Source: Sulfurospirillum sp. UBA6790 | Lineage (GTDB): Bacteria > Campylobacterota > Campylobacteria > Campylobacterales > Sulfurospirillaceae | Direction: 5' to 3' | Assembly: GCA_002452855.1 (NCBI GenBank) | Contig: DKFS01000036.1 | Coordinates: 1-28,039, forward strand | DNA: 28,039 nucleotides | Shown here: piece by piece, positions 14,369 through 23,442 of the stretch | Position numbering within the stretch: position 1 is the first letter of the stretch | How the letters are laid out: the number at the start of each line of letters is the position of its first letter | Position numbers and translations under genes: made by a program | The notes under the pieces: generated by a model | What the model was told of the DNA's origin: nothing | Database searches by the model: none | Seen by the model: only the letters and a program-made list of their open reading frames with translations

Positions 14369-16054
14369 TTAAGGAGCGGTCATTATACGCTTTTTCTTCC
14401 TTGCTTCCGCTTTAGTTTTTTTCTCATAAAGTGGGTTTTTTTCAAAAACGACAACACTGTATTCACCAATGTAAAACTGTTCAATTGGATCAGGCATATT
14501 CATATGTTTTATCGCTGAATAGAAATCGTCTATATCTTCTGGTTTGAGCATAAAAAAGACTTTTCCATCGGTTGAATCTTTTTGATACCACCTATCGCTC
14601 GAAAGCCATTTTTCCAACGTTACATTTTCATCGCTGATTTCTATCGGACGAATATCGATATCCCCATCACTAAAAACAGTGTAAATGTGTGAATCCCAAT
14701 ACTCTGCGTAACCAAAATGAAGTCCCTTACTTTTGAGCTCTTCCACTAAGGCGATTCGCTTATCGACAATCGCTCTCCATCCATCTGGTGAGACATAATT
14801 CCATGACAATCCCATTGCCATTACGAGTGCTAAAGATAGAAGCAATTTAATAAACAAAGAAAAGAATCGCCACATAATCACATTACAGATTAATATCATC
14901 ATCAAAAAGGGAGAAATATAGCGTATATTGTTGCGCGCTGCCCATGCATTTTCATGCAAAGAAGTTGTCGCATAAAGGGTAAAAATAAGTGCAAATCCCA
15001 CATACGAAAATAAGACGAAGAGTCGTTCCGTCGCGCTCATTTGATAATATGCTCTTTTAATATACAAAGCCGGTACAATCAATACAAAGGGGAAAAGCCC
15101 AAATTTTAAAAGAGAAACTACCCCTTCAAGAGAAGAGATACGCACATTAGCATTCCATTCTGCCCCTATAAAATTGAGTAATCCCAAGAGTGCATGTATG
15201 GCATGAACAGGTAAATCTTCCAAGGGTACCAATACAGCGTTATTTGCACCACCTGCAAAATGTAACCGTTCAAAAAGATTATAGTGGGTCACTGTTCCAA
15301 TCGCCATAATAATACATGCAAATGCAAAAATGACCATTCGTTTGACTGTAAGCATACGTAAAAGCGTCGCTTTAAATGTTTTAAGGCTATCACGTGCAAA
15401 ATAGATCATGAGTGCCAATGCCCCAAAAAAAGGTGTAATGTAATAGACAAAAAAGCGAATAGGATTGGCTAAAACGAGCAAGTAGAGTAAAATCATAAAG
15501 AAAATAAAGGCTTTAATCTGTGTGCTTTTGCTGATGACATGAGGACTGAGTTTTCGAAAAATAAACATAAAAGCTATCATAAAAATAAAGTACCATGTAT
15601 AAGCGGCCTCACCGTATAATTCTCTTAAATACATCGGTGAATACGCGATACACACAACAACGCCACCCATAATAGATGAAGCGCGAGAAAGCATTAATGA
15701 ACGTAAAAACCAGTAAATAAAAACGACCATAAATATACTAACTTCAAATACCGTAAACGCATGCGCAAAATAACCATTTTTATCGGCTAAAACCCAAGGA
15801 ATAACTAAAAGTTGTTTATAAAAGACCCATAAATCATTATTGACATACCACCAATGACTTGGGAAGAATGTTCCTGCTAATACGATCTCTTCTGCTAAAA
15901 TGTTTGCAATGGCAGCATCAGAATTGAAAAATGCACGATAAGTTTTAAAAATATAAAAACTGATTTCGTACAAAACAACGCTTAGAAGCAACAAAGCGCC
16001 TAAAAGAGGAAGGTGCTTTTTGAGGAGGTATTTGAAATGCATCTTTTTTGTCAT
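14369..16054 (-). CDS. Polytopic membrane protein, putative GT-C-type glycosyltransferase
   Basis: 561 residues with roughly ten or eleven hydrophobic helices over the first ~420 residues and a soluble C-terminal domain of ~130 residues rich in charged and aromatic residues, ending in a Lys-rich tail. The first external loop contains FNSDAAIANILAEEIVLAG and FPSHWWYVNND, resembling the acidic-residue loop of GT-C enzymes such as ArnT/GT39 and GT83, where an Asp is catalytic. I infer transfer of a polyprenyl-linked sugar to lipid A or another envelope acceptor. No specific family was recognised. It starts 2 bp after the LOG-gene stop, so it is tied to the flagellar transcript. Confidence 0.7.
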   Translation of the reverse strand: MTKKMHFKYLLKKHLPLLGALLLLSVVLYEISFYIFKTYRAFFNSDAAIANILAEEIVLAGTFFPSHWWYVNNDLWVFYKQLLVIPWVLADKNGYFAHAFTVFEVSIFMVVFIYWFLRSLMLSRASSIMGGVVVCIAYSPMYLRELYGEAAYTWYFIFMIAFMFIFRKLSPHVISKSTQIKAFIFFMILLYLLVLANPIRFFVYYITPFFGALALMIYFARDSLKTFKATLLRMLTVKRMVIFAFACIIMAIGTVTHYNLFERLHFAGGANNAVLVPLEDLPVHAIHALLGLLNFIGAEWNANVRISSLEGVVSLLKFGLFPFVLIVPALYIKRAYYQMSATERLFVLFSYVGFALIFTLYATTSLHENAWAARNNIRYISPFLMMILICNVIMWRFFSLFIKLLLSLALVMAMGLSWNYVSPDGWRAIVDKRIALVEELKSKGLHFGYAEYWDSHIYTVFSDGDIDIRPIEISDENVTLEKWLSSDRWYQKDSTDGKVFFMLKPEDIDDFYSAIKHMNMPDPIEQFYIGEYSVVVFEKNPLYEKKTKAEARKKKRIMTAP

Positions 16055-16056
16055 GC

Positions 16057-16791
16057 TTACTCTCGGTTAGATAAGAATTCAATCGCTTTTTGGTAGTAAC
16101 GGCTATGTTCTAACCCTTCTGCTTTTAACTCATTAATATATAAAACCAATCGTTCATCGATTTTTGTGATGATTTCATCTAAATCATCGGTCAATGTAAT
16201 CAGTTCTATATCTTCAGGGCGAATCGTATGATGCTCTACCATCGTCGTTTTGATAAAATCATAGAGTTTTTCCCAATAGCATTTACCGTACAAGAAAATA
16301 CTAATTTTTGTAATTTTTCCTGTTTGTGTTAATGTTAAGGCTTCAAAAAGCTCATCGAGCGTACCAAAACCACCGGGAAAGATAACATAAGAAAGTGAAT
16401 ATTTTATTAACATGACTTTGCGAACAAAAAAATAATCGAAGCTAAGATGTTTCGTTGTATAAGCATTACCCGATTGTTCATGCGGAAGATTGATATTTAA
16501 ACCGATGGATTCACATTTTTGGGTATCAAAGGCTCCTTTATTCGCTGCTTCCATGATACCATGTGAGCCACCGGTGACGATAGAATACCCTCTTTGCCCT
16601 AATCGATTAGCAAGGGCATACGCTTCTTTATAATAATGGTTATTAGGGTGGAAACGCGCACTGCCAAAAAAAGTAACCGAAGGACCTAAGTCTTGAAGCT
16701 CATCAAACCCTTTCACGAAGTCTGACATAATACGTAGCACACTCCATTCATTGGTATGTGCTGTGTCCTTAATACGCTTAAATTGCTCCAT
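16057..16791 (-). CDS. LOG family protein (TIGR00730 type)
   Basis: 244 residues. The LOG/lysine-decarboxylase-like fold is shown by FFGSARF (about 40), VTGGSHGIMEAANKGA (about 78) and the nucleotide-binding PGGFGTLDE (about 139-147). Many members are phosphoribohydrolases that release bases from nucleoside monophosphates (cytokinin-type LOG or PpnN-like pyrimidine/purine nucleosidases); the substrate cannot be told from sequence alone. It lies 6 bp after fliY and 2 bp before the membrane protein, so it is expressed with the flagellar switch genes though it has no known motility role. Confidence 0.85.
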   Translation of the reverse strand: MEQFKRIKDTAHTNEWSVLRIMSDFVKGFDELQDLGPSVTFFGSARFHPNNHYYKEAYALANRLGQRGYSIVTGGSHGIMEAANKGAFDTQKCESIGLNINLPHEQSGNAYTTKHLSFDYFFVRKVMLIKYSLSYVIFPGGFGTLDELFEALTLTQTGKITKISIFLYGKCYWEKLYDFIKTTMVEHHTIRPEDIELITLTDDLDEIITKIDERLVLYINELKAEGLEHSRYYQKAIEFLSNRE

Positions 16792-16797
16792 GCGATG

Positions 16798-17667
16798 TTA
16801 TCGAAGCTTTTCTAAACGTTCACGTTTAGTGCCAATTTCTCCGATTTGAACACCAAAGTTTCCGTCCACTATCACAACTTCGCCCATAGCAATGACTTTA
16901 TCACCGACTAAAATTTCTAAAGGATCATTCGCTAATTGGTCCAGTTCAATAACAGAACCAATGTCCATACTAAGCACATCTTTGAGGAGCATTTTTTTTG
17001 AACCAATGCGTACACGAATAGGAAGTTTAACGTCTTTAATCAATTCAATATTGCTTAATTCTTCTGGAGTCATATTGGTTGTTGTTTTACGAGGTTCTTC
17101 AACCATTATTTCTGGAGCAGATACGGATGGACTTGATGCCATAACAGTGGGTTCTTCACCAATAAGAGGCACTAATTCATGCGTAATCGCAAACGAAATG
17201 ACATCATGAGAGTGATGAATGGCCAGATGATAAATAAAGAGTTTTTCATACCCTTTAAAATCAACTTCGCTGTTTGCATCAATATACTCAACACTGTTAA
17301 TCTCAAACTCTAATTTTGGCATATTTTTTTGACTGCCAAGAGAACGTGAAAAAGCACTTAAAATATTAGAAATAATCTCTTTGATGGCATCTAAATCCTC
17401 AGAATCCATCTCCTCTTTCTCATTGCCTTCTCCACCAAGCATCATATCGCCAATTGCCGTTGCAATAGACGTTGCAACCGTAACACGCATACGCCCATTC
17501 ATTTGCCCGCCAACGGTAACATCAAGCTTGGCTAAAGGAGGACTGAGTTTGAGTTTACTCTCGCCACTCTCTTCTTTATTTAATTCAACAGTAGGTGCGA
17601 TACCTGTTAATCCCTCTATGGTTGAAACAATTTCTTGTTCTAATAATTGTACAAATGTATTATTCAC
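16798..17667 (-). CDS. fliY: Flagellar motor switch protein FliY
   Basis: 289 residues. The N-terminal half is CheC-like (about 30-150), with LDAIKEIISNILSAFSRSLG resembling the CheC phosphatase-type helix. A Pro/Ser-rich linker (about 168-195) leads to a C-terminal FliN/SpoA domain (about 210-285: LPIRVRIGSKKMLLKDVLSM, IELDQLANDPLEILVGDK, GEVVIVDGNFGVQIGEI). In H. pylori and Campylobacter, FliY coexists with FliM and FliN in the C-ring. It begins 3 bp after the fliM stop. Confidence 0.93.
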   Translation of the reverse strand: MNNTFVQLLEQEIVSTIEGLTGIAPTVELNKEESGESKLKLSPPLAKLDVTVGGQMNGRMRVTVATSIATAIGDMMLGGEGNEKEEMDSEDLDAIKEIISNILSAFSRSLGSQKNMPKLEFEINSVEYIDANSEVDFKGYEKLFIYHLAIHHSHDVISFAITHELVPLIGEEPTVMASSPSVSAPEIMVEEPRKTTTNMTPEELSNIELIKDVKLPIRVRIGSKKMLLKDVLSMDIGSVIELDQLANDPLEILVGDKVIAMGEVVIVDGNFGVQIGEIGTKRERLEKLR

Positions 17668-17670
17668 ACC

Positions 17671-18732
17671 TTACCCCTGTTGTTGTATATCAAAGGATGA
17701 AATTTTTGACATTCTCACTTGCTCAAGTTTTTCAAGTGCGCTTTTAACTTCATCTTTATCCGTTTTAACGAGTTCTTCGATTTTTATAGATTTTCGAAAT
17801 CGATGCAAGCCAATTTCTGCTAAAAAAAGTTCTTTTTTATCAATCATTACGATTGCTTTATCATCGGCGGCACGATCCAGTCTAATAATATCACCTTTTT
17901 TCAAATCCAATAAGTCACCTACGCTAAGCTCTGCTCTACCGATAATGGCTTCATTAAAGACTTCTGCACGTGAGATGAGAGTATTAAGCTCTTTATTACG
18001 GCTTTTTTTAGCACTGGTTTCACCCAACATAATATCACGATTTGCCAAACGTGACAAGATGGGTTCCAAATAGATAACCGGATAACATAGGTTAATCATT
18101 CCGCTAGAATTTCCAATGATAATCTCCATAACAACCATAATAACAATTTCGTTTTGGGAGACAATCTGTACGACGTTAGGACTGGACTCTTTGGTTTCTA
18201 CCGTTGGATACATATCCGTAATGGGAGCCCAACCTTCTTTAAGACGTTGCATGATAATACGCAAAATGGCATCGAGAAGATTAAGTTCAATATCGGTAAG
18301 TTCACGTGTTGCTTCGTAGGCTTCCCCTATACCACCTAAAAGTCTGTCTATCATTGGAAACGCGATGGAAGGGTTAATCTCGATAATACAATTACCATCC
18401 AGTGGTTTAATGGAGAAGACATTAAAACTAGTAGGGCTAGGAAGTGACATCAAAAACTCACCATACGTCATCTGATCGACAGAATGGAGTTGAATTTCAA
18501 CGATACTACGCATAATAGAGGAGATTTGCGACGCAAGATTTCTCGCCATTTTATCGTGAATACCTTTAACCGCACGAAGCTGCTCTTTTGAAACACGATT
18601 GGGACGTTTAAAATCATAAAGGATTACTTGCCGTGTGTCATTGCCTTCGCTTTCACTAACAAGCGTATCGCCCTCTTCTTCAACAACTTCTAATAGTGCG
18701 TCAATCTCTTCTTGACTTAGAATATCAGCCAT
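17671..18732 (-). CDS. fliM: Flagellar motor switch protein FliM
   Basis: 353 residues. The N-terminal CheY-binding peptide LSQEEIDALLE (5-15) is intact. The middle CheC/CheX-like domain (about 45-245) includes LPSPTSFNVFSIKPLDGN and the GG-containing IDRLLGGIGEAY, and the C-terminal SpoA domain (about 265-335) has VGDLLDLKKGDIIRLDR and LFLAEIGLHRFRKSI. It forms the middle of the C-ring and sets rotation direction on CheY-P binding. It overlaps the fliA stop by 8 nt, so fliA-fliM-fliY form one unit. Confidence 0.96.
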   Translation of the reverse strand: MADILSQEEIDALLEVVEEEGDTLVSESEGNDTRQVILYDFKRPNRVSKEQLRAVKGIHDKMARNLASQISSIMRSIVEIQLHSVDQMTYGEFLMSLPSPTSFNVFSIKPLDGNCIIEINPSIAFPMIDRLLGGIGEAYEATRELTDIELNLLDAILRIIMQRLKEGWAPITDMYPTVETKESSPNVVQIVSQNEIVIMVVMEIIIGNSSGMINLCYPVIYLEPILSRLANRDIMLGETSAKKSRNKELNTLISRAEVFNEAIIGRAELSVGDLLDLKKGDIIRLDRAADDKAIVMIDKKELFLAEIGLHRFRKSIKIEELVKTDKDEVKSALEKLEQVRMSKISSFDIQQQG

Positions 18733-19438
18733 TGTATAGTCCCAACTGTTCTTTTATCTTCGTTAAAAGTTTTTTATGGATTTGAGAAATTCTCGACTCA
18801 CTTATCTCTAGTATTTCACTGATTTCTTTTAAATTCAACTCTTCAAAATAGTAAAGCTGAATAATCATCTGCTCTCGTTCGCTAAAGGTTGATAAGATAG
18901 CATGAATCATCTCTAGCAATTCATCTTTTTCAACTTTTTGAGCGGTATCTTCACCTGAGAGAATGGTGACTTGTTCGTTTAATGACATCACGGAGACAAT
19001 CATTGAGCTGTTTCTAGCTTCCGCTACTTTTTCAATATCTTCGCCTAAAACTTTTGCTAAGTAAGCATCGTCAGGCTCATTACCATGTTCACCCAAATAC
19101 GCCGTAATTTCTTGATCAACCATTTTAATGAGGCGTCTATTTGACCGACTCATCGTATCCAAAGAGCGTAAAAAATCAAGCATGGAGCCATAAACGCGCT
19201 TTTTACCGTATCCCCAAAAAGAGTCATTCTGGTCTTTATCGTAACGGCGAGACAGTTTAATCATCTCTTCTGTGCCAATAGAGATAAGATCATTGACATC
19301 CACAGAAGCAGGAAGCCTTTCACGTAAACGATAGGCCATCGCTCTTACAGCAGGTAAGTACTGCAGAACAAGTTCATCCTGCTCTTTTTTAAGATTTTGG
19401 CTATAAGGATTAGGCTGCTTTTTTAACGTAGGATTCAT
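18725..19438 (-). CDS. fliA: Flagellar sigma factor FliA (sigma-28)
   Basis: 237 residues. Region 2 includes VNDLISIGTEEMIKLSRRYD and FWGYGKKRVYGSMLDFLRS; region 3 lies around EITAYLGEHGNEPDDAYLAK; region 4 carries FSEREQMIIQLYYFEELNLK and the helix-turn-helix EISEILEISESRISQIH. It directs late flagellar genes such as flagellin and is normally held by FlgM until the hook is complete. Its start overlaps the upstream small membrane gene by 29 nt and its end overlaps fliM by 8 nt. Confidence 0.96.
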   Translation of the reverse strand: MNPTLKKQPNPYSQNLKKEQDELVLQYLPAVRAMAYRLRERLPASVDVNDLISIGTEEMIKLSRRYDKDQNDSFWGYGKKRVYGSMLDFLRSLDTMSRSNRRLIKMVDQEITAYLGEHGNEPDDAYLAKVLGEDIEKVAEARNSSMIVSVMSLNEQVTILSGEDTAQKVEKDELLEMIHAILSTFSEREQMIIQLYYFEELNLKEISEILEISESRISQIHKKLLTKIKEQLGLYNG

Positions 19439-19778
19439 TACTCTCTGTTGAGCCTTTCATTAACTTTTCATAGTGCTGGTTCATATTTTCAATACTGCTT
19501 AAAAGATTTTCCATCACTTTTTCTCTGTTTTCAAGTTCATGGATAAAATAATCACCAATGTTTTCATGCTCTTTTTTGTTAAAGATAAATGTACTCATAC
19601 GCTCTAAGTCAAAGAAGTTCATGATAGCCAAATGGATGATCAAATAAAAAACCAGCGTAATCTCTAATGTATAAAAGAGAATCTCTTCTGGCTCAGAAAA
19701 ATTCAATATGGAAAACGCCAATCCTATAAAAAAACCACTAATGGTAAAAAAATAGATAAAATTTTCTGATTTGACCAT
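19410..19778 (-). CDS. Small two-helix membrane protein in the flhG-fliA interval
   Basis: 122 residues. Two transmembrane helices (about 7-26 and 33-53) are followed by a charged, probably coiled-coil cytoplasmic tail (about 66-110: ENIGDYFIHELENREKVMEN and onward). No named family was recognised. C. jejuni has, as I recall, an integral membrane protein at the same place between flhG and fliA, so the position is conserved. The 29-nt overlap with fliA and the 24-bp gap from flhG suggest coupled expression. A role in placing the flagellar regulators at the membrane is possible but only inferred. Confidence 0.78.
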   Translation of the reverse strand: MVKSENFIYFFTISGFFIGLAFSILNFSEPEEILFYTLEITLVFYLIIHLAIMNFFDLERMSTFIFNKKEHENIGDYFIHELENREKVMENLLSSIENMNQHYEKLMKGSTESNESYVKKAA

Positions 19779-19802
19779 ACAATATACCTTTGTGAAATGT
19801 AT

Positions 19803-20672
19803 CTAAAATTGCTCAATAATACGCTTAAAAAAGCTCCCGAAACTCTTTCCTGTATCACTTTTAAGCACTTTTCGTTCCAATTTATACACAAGGTTGTTCA
19901 CAATGCGCTTCATATCCAAAGATGCCATTGAATTGGGTGCGTCATTTGTAAAAAGGGTACGTTGTTTGATACTCTTTGAAACCACCTTATCCTCAGGTAA
20001 TTTTCCGATTAAATTCAGTTTCAATCCATTGCCAATGTTCGCTTGCGCTACTTTATTAATTTTATCAAAAATGAGCTGCGCCTCTTTTTCGCTTTTGGTC
20101 ATGTTTAAAATAAGATGGATGTTAGACTGTGTTTTACTGGTAATTTTAATCGTTGCATACGCATCTGTAATCGCAGCAGGATCAGGAACAGTCACAACAA
20201 TGACTTCATCCGCCGCTTCTAAGAACAGCTGAATATGTTCTCCAATACCCGCCCCCGTATCAATAATCATAAAATCTAAATCATCAAGCACTTTTGTCTC
20301 TTCCAAAAAGCGCTCAAATAAAAACTGCTCAGAGTATTTTAATATCTCATCACCGCTTTCACCCGGAATAAGCAGTAAATTCTTTTTAATAGGGACGATG
20401 ACATCTTTTAGGGAACATTCTCCTTTTAAGACATGGAGAATATTTTTATCAATGCGAACGTTGAGGATGACATCAAGATTGGCAAGTCCAATATCCGCAT
20501 CAAATAACGCCACCTTGTATCCATTATTAGACAAGATATTTGCCATGTTTGCACTAATGGTGCTTTTACCAACGCCACCTTTACCGCTGGTAATAGCAAT
20601 GAACTTCGTACTACTGTGTTCTTTATTGGACGCCCCAACCAATTCTTGAAGTTTATTCGCCTGTGTTTCCAT
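19803..20672 (-). CDS. flhG: Flagellar number regulator FlhG (MinD-like ATPase)
   Basis: About 289 residues from ATG 20672 (METQANKLQELVG), which has AGAGGTG just upstream and overlaps flhF by 20 nt. A longer reading to 20765 would lie deep in flhF and is not needed. The deviant Walker A GKGGVGKSTISANMANIL, the switch region DADIGLANLDVIL and IIDTGAGIGEH identify a MinD/ParA ATPase; the N-terminal peptide with LQELVG resembles the FlhF-activating helix. FlhG stimulates the FlhF GTPase and limits flagellar number, and in Campylobacter it also influences cell division. Confidence 0.93.
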   Translation of the reverse strand: METQANKLQELVGASNKEHSSTKFIAITSGKGGVGKSTISANMANILSNNGYKVALFDADIGLANLDVILNVRIDKNILHVLKGECSLKDVIVPIKKNLLLIPGESGDEILKYSEQFLFERFLEETKVLDDLDFMIIDTGAGIGEHIQLFLEAADEVIVVTVPDPAAITDAYATIKITSKTQSNIHLILNMTKSEKEAQLIFDKINKVAQANIGNGLKLNLIGKLPEDKVVSKSIKQRTLFTNDAPNSMASLDMKRIVNNLVYKLERKVLKSDTGKSFGSFFKRIIEQF

Positions 20673-21945
20673 GTTCACCTCTTTTTTTCTCAAAACCATC
20701 AAGAATACATTCAACCAAAAAGTCACTGGATGCTGGAACAATATCATCAGGGACTTCTTGACCAATGGAAAAATAGCTCACGGGTTTATCGGTATCATAA
20801 ATCAAAGAAAATATCGTTCCAAAAACCTTAGTCTCGTCAAATTTTGTAAAAATCAGCGTATCGATATTTAAAAATGAGAAATTTTTAAAGACCTCTTTTA
20901 AATCTTCTAGTTTACTTCCTGCCGATAAAACCAAATTAACATCGATTTGAAAATTACTACTTTGGATAAACTTATTGAGTTTAATCAATTTCTCTTTGTC
21001 GTATTGCGAACTTCCTACGGTATCGATTAAAATTACATCGCAATGTGCCAATGAAGAGAGCGCATTGTTAAAATCAGCAGGTTCAACCACATCTTCAATA
21101 GGTAAACGCATCATTTTTGCGTACTGAAACAGCTGTTCAACCGCTCCAATACGATACGTATCAAGGGTAATAATCCCCACTTTAGAGCGTTTTTCCTGAA
21201 TGTACGAGTAACGCGCCGCCAACTTCGCAATCGTCGTTGTTTTACCGACTCCCGTTGGTCCTACAAACATCATTACCCGCTTGGAGCCTTTGGAAAGTTC
21301 TTCTTCCATCCTGACAGGGATAAGCTTACGAAGTAACACTTGAAAATAGCGTTTAATGGTCTCACTGCTGTTTTTCATACGGCTAGGCATATGCTCTAGC
21401 GTTAAATTCATAATATTTTCAAGATGGTCTTCGCCCATACCGCTGGTTTTTGCCAGTTTATAAATTTCGGCAAATTCAGAAGGAATCGCTAGATGGTTAC
21501 GATGGTGCGCTTTTTCTTCCCAAAACATCTCTTGAATCAACTTAATTTTATCAGCGAGCTTATTAATTTCGCACTTAATCTCGCCCATACTTTCATTGTT
21601 CTGATTGCGCTCTGCTTGCCTAAGTGTATTGTTGGTACTGCCACCTATATCACTTGTCGCTTGTGCAATTTGAGAGATTTGTTTGGCTGCTTCGGAAAGA
21701 CTAAAGAGAACATCTTCCCCGCTTTTGTATTTAGAATCAACTCTACTAGGCTCCATTTTGGGTGCAATCGGCGGCGTAGGTTGGTCTTCTTCAATCGCAA
21801 CAACCACTTCATACAGTGCTGATGTGCTGATTGTTTTTTTGCGAATTTGTTTGGTACTAATCACCAAAGCGTTTTCACCACACTCGTGTTGAGCGAGTTT
21901 CAGTGCTTCTGCTGGTGTTTCTCCACTAAACGTATGAAATTTCAC
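20653..21945 (-). CDS. flhF: Flagellar SRP-type GTPase FlhF
   Basis: 430 residues from a GTG with AAAGGA upstream, the site overlapping the folK stop. The N-terminal B domain begins MKFHTFSGETPAEALKLAQ. The NG domain shows G1 GPTGVGKTTTIAKLAA (about 229-244), the DTYRIGA motif, G3 DTVGSSQYD and G4 TKFDE. FlhF marks the flagellated pole and is needed for sigma-54 flagellar gene expression in Campylobacter. Gene order flhF-flhG is standard. G3 reads DTVG rather than DTAG, which I recall as normal for epsilonproteobacterial FlhF. Confidence 0.95.
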   Translation of the reverse strand: MKFHTFSGETPAEALKLAQHECGENALVISTKQIRKKTISTSALYEVVVAIEEDQPTPPIAPKMEPSRVDSKYKSGEDVLFSLSEAAKQISQIAQATSDIGGSTNNTLRQAERNQNNESMGEIKCEINKLADKIKLIQEMFWEEKAHHRNHLAIPSEFAEIYKLAKTSGMGEDHLENIMNLTLEHMPSRMKNSSETIKRYFQVLLRKLIPVRMEEELSKGSKRVMMFVGPTGVGKTTTIAKLAARYSYIQEKRSKVGIITLDTYRIGAVEQLFQYAKMMRLPIEDVVEPADFNNALSSLAHCDVILIDTVGSSQYDKEKLIKLNKFIQSSNFQIDVNLVLSAGSKLEDLKEVFKNFSFLNIDTLIFTKFDETKVFGTIFSLIYDTDKPVSYFSIGQEVPDDIVPASSDFLVECILDGFEKKRGEHGNTGE

Positions 21946-21948
21946 CCA

Positions 21949-22416
21949 TTATCCTTTGAAACTTTTTAGCATAAAAAGTGGAACGACAACGGACAAACGC
22001 TCACTCCACTTGGGGTGTGGAACGATTAAGTTGTGTTGATTGCGTTTGAGATTATCGAAAAATATTATATCTAAATCAAGCGTTCTTGGTCCATTTTTAA
22101 AGAGCCTTACACGCCCAAATTGATCTTCTACATGTAAAAGTATTTTGAGCAATGCTTTTACATGTAAAGATGTCTCCAAGACCATCACTGCGTTATAAAA
22201 GTCATTTTGTTCGGTGTAACCAAAAGCTGGGTTTTGCAAAATGGGTGATGTTTCACGTACATGAAACCGTCTGTCATTGAGTAACCGACGATACAATGCA
22301 ACAAATCGCTTTTTAACATCACCCACATTACCACCAAGACCAATCACCACTTCATAACGAAATGCATTGGCATGACGTTTACGAACAGGAAAAAAAGAAA
22401 TTTTTTCTAATTTCAC
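21949..22416 (-). CDS. folK: 2-amino-4-hydroxy-6-hydroxymethyldihydropteridine pyrophosphokinase
   Basis: 155 residues from a GTG overlapping the pepQ-like stop by 4 nt (GTGA), with GAGG upstream. Motifs are VIGLGGNVGDVKKRF (substrate binding), NPAFGYTEQNDFYNAVMVLE, and the catalytic VEDQFGRVR followed by NGPRTLDLDIIFFD. It transfers pyrophosphate from ATP to the pterin in folate synthesis. The N-terminus carries an extra basic segment of about 20 residues before the usual start. Two copies of the dispersed palindrome lie within it (22127-22138 with one mismatch, 22157-22168 perfect), giving two LHV(K/E) stretches ten residues apart. Confidence 0.93.
   Translation of the reverse strand: MKLEKISFFPVRKRHANAFRYEVVIGLGGNVGDVKKRFVALYRRLLNDRRFHVRETSPILQNPAFGYTEQNDFYNAVMVLETSLHVKALLKILLHVEDQFGRVRLFKNGPRTLDLDIIFFDNLKRNQHNLIVPHPKWSERLSVVVPLFMLKSFKG
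22127..22168. repeat. Two dispersed-palindrome copies 30 bp apart inside folK
   Basis: TCTACATGTAAA (22127-22138, one mismatch) and TTTACATGTAAA (22157-22168, perfect), centres 30 bp apart and in the same codon frame. They encode LHVE and LHVK on either side of a short helix. Confidence 0.85.
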
Positions 22417-23441
22417 CCCATAACCTCAGCGCCATGACTTCGTACGACAATCGTATCTTCGATGCGAACGCCAAATTGCTCTGGCAAATAAATACCTGGC
22501 TCAATGGTGAAGACCATATTTTCTTCGATAATGGTTTCACTTCGTGCGCCAATCACAGGAAGTTCGTGAATATCAAGTCCCACGCCGTGCCCTGTTGAGT
22601 GAATAAAAAATGCTCCAAAGCCTGCTTGGTCAATCACATCACGTGCCGCTTTATCAATCTCTTTGGCTTTGACACCCACTTTAACAGCATTGAGTGCCGC
22701 TTCTTGTGCCCGCAAAACCGTATCATACACTTTTTGCTGGAAGGAATTTTTGAAGTATTGCTCTTTACTAAAATTAAAATGCTCATCAAAAGAGCTTGTG
22801 CGTGTTCTATCAGAACAGTAGCGTGCATACTTAACCCCAGCATCCAAAAGCACCAATTCGCCGTGTTGTAAGACTTTTGATGTTGGAAGCGCATGTGGTT
22901 TAGCAGCATTTTCACCCAAGGCTACGATGGGGGAAAAACTAAGCTCTAAAGCACCTTTGTATTTAAAAATCGACTCGGCTTCAAAATGAGCCATCTTTTC
23001 ATCCAGCCCTAAACCACCCTCTTTTAAAAATTCCCCAAAGCGTGTAAATGCATCTCTGCCAAACAACGCGGCTTTTTTCAGTGTTTGAAGTTCCGCTTCG
23101 CTTTTAATCATACGTTTTTTTTGTGAAAAATTGGGTTTTTCTTGAAAATGGATACTAAGCTTATCACTGAGTCTTGCATAAGCATCCACACTCCATTCAC
23201 TAGGATTGTATGCTAAGGATTTAATACCGCTTTTTCGAATGAGCAAACGTGCCGTCTTTAATAAGTCACGTCTGTCGCCTTCAATCACAGAAGCACCGTG
23301 AATCACTTCAGAAGCCTCTGTGGTATAACGTGGGTCGGTAATAAAAAATGCTTCGCTTCCTAGTTTTAAAAAAACGGCATTATCGCATGAAAAGCCACAC
23401 TCAAAATAGAGTGCATTTTCATCTTTGAGGATATAGTTCAC
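22413..23441 (-). CDS. pepQ: M24 family Xaa-Pro aminopeptidase
   Basis: About 342 residues from the GTG one base after the aroQ stop (TAACGTG), giving a protein starting MNYILKDENALYFECGFS. An in-frame ATG at 23489 inside aroQ would add 16 basic residues that do not look like family sequence. The M24 metal ligands are all visible: Asp in LLDAGVKY and Asp in CSDRTRT, His in STGHGVGLDIHELP, Glu in FTIEPGIYLPE and Glu in GVRIEDTIVV. It removes N-terminal residues before proline in the cytoplasm. The exact class (PepP or PepQ) is not resolved. The gene follows aroQ and overlaps folK by 4 nt. Confidence 0.88.
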   Translation of the reverse strand: MNYILKDENALYFECGFSCDNAVFLKLGSEAFFITDPRYTTEASEVIHGASVIEGDRRDLLKTARLLIRKSGIKSLAYNPSEWSVDAYARLSDKLSIHFQEKPNFSQKKRMIKSEAELQTLKKAALFGRDAFTRFGEFLKEGGLGLDEKMAHFEAESIFKYKGALELSFSPIVALGENAAKPHALPTSKVLQHGELVLLDAGVKYARYCSDRTRTSSFDEHFNFSKEQYFKNSFQQKVYDTVLRAQEAALNAVKVGVKAKEIDKAARDVIDQAGFGAFFIHSTGHGVGLDIHELPVIGARSETIIEENMVFTIEPGIYLPEQFGVRIEDTIVVRSHGAEVMG

Positions 23442-23442
23442 G

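Noticed and set aside
17381..18073. 230-residue plus-strand reading frame across fliY and fliM
   Set aside because: Antisense shadow; Ser-rich composition mirrors the complementary codons of two clear flagellar genes.
20673..20765. N-terminal extension of flhG into flhF
   Set aside because: The internal ATG at 20672 has a strong AGAGGTG site and gives the normal FlhG N-terminus; the extension is flhF sequence in another frame.
22634..22915. 93-residue minus-strand reading frame within the M24 peptidase gene
   Set aside because: Alternate frame of the same strand inside a gene with all catalytic ligands intact.
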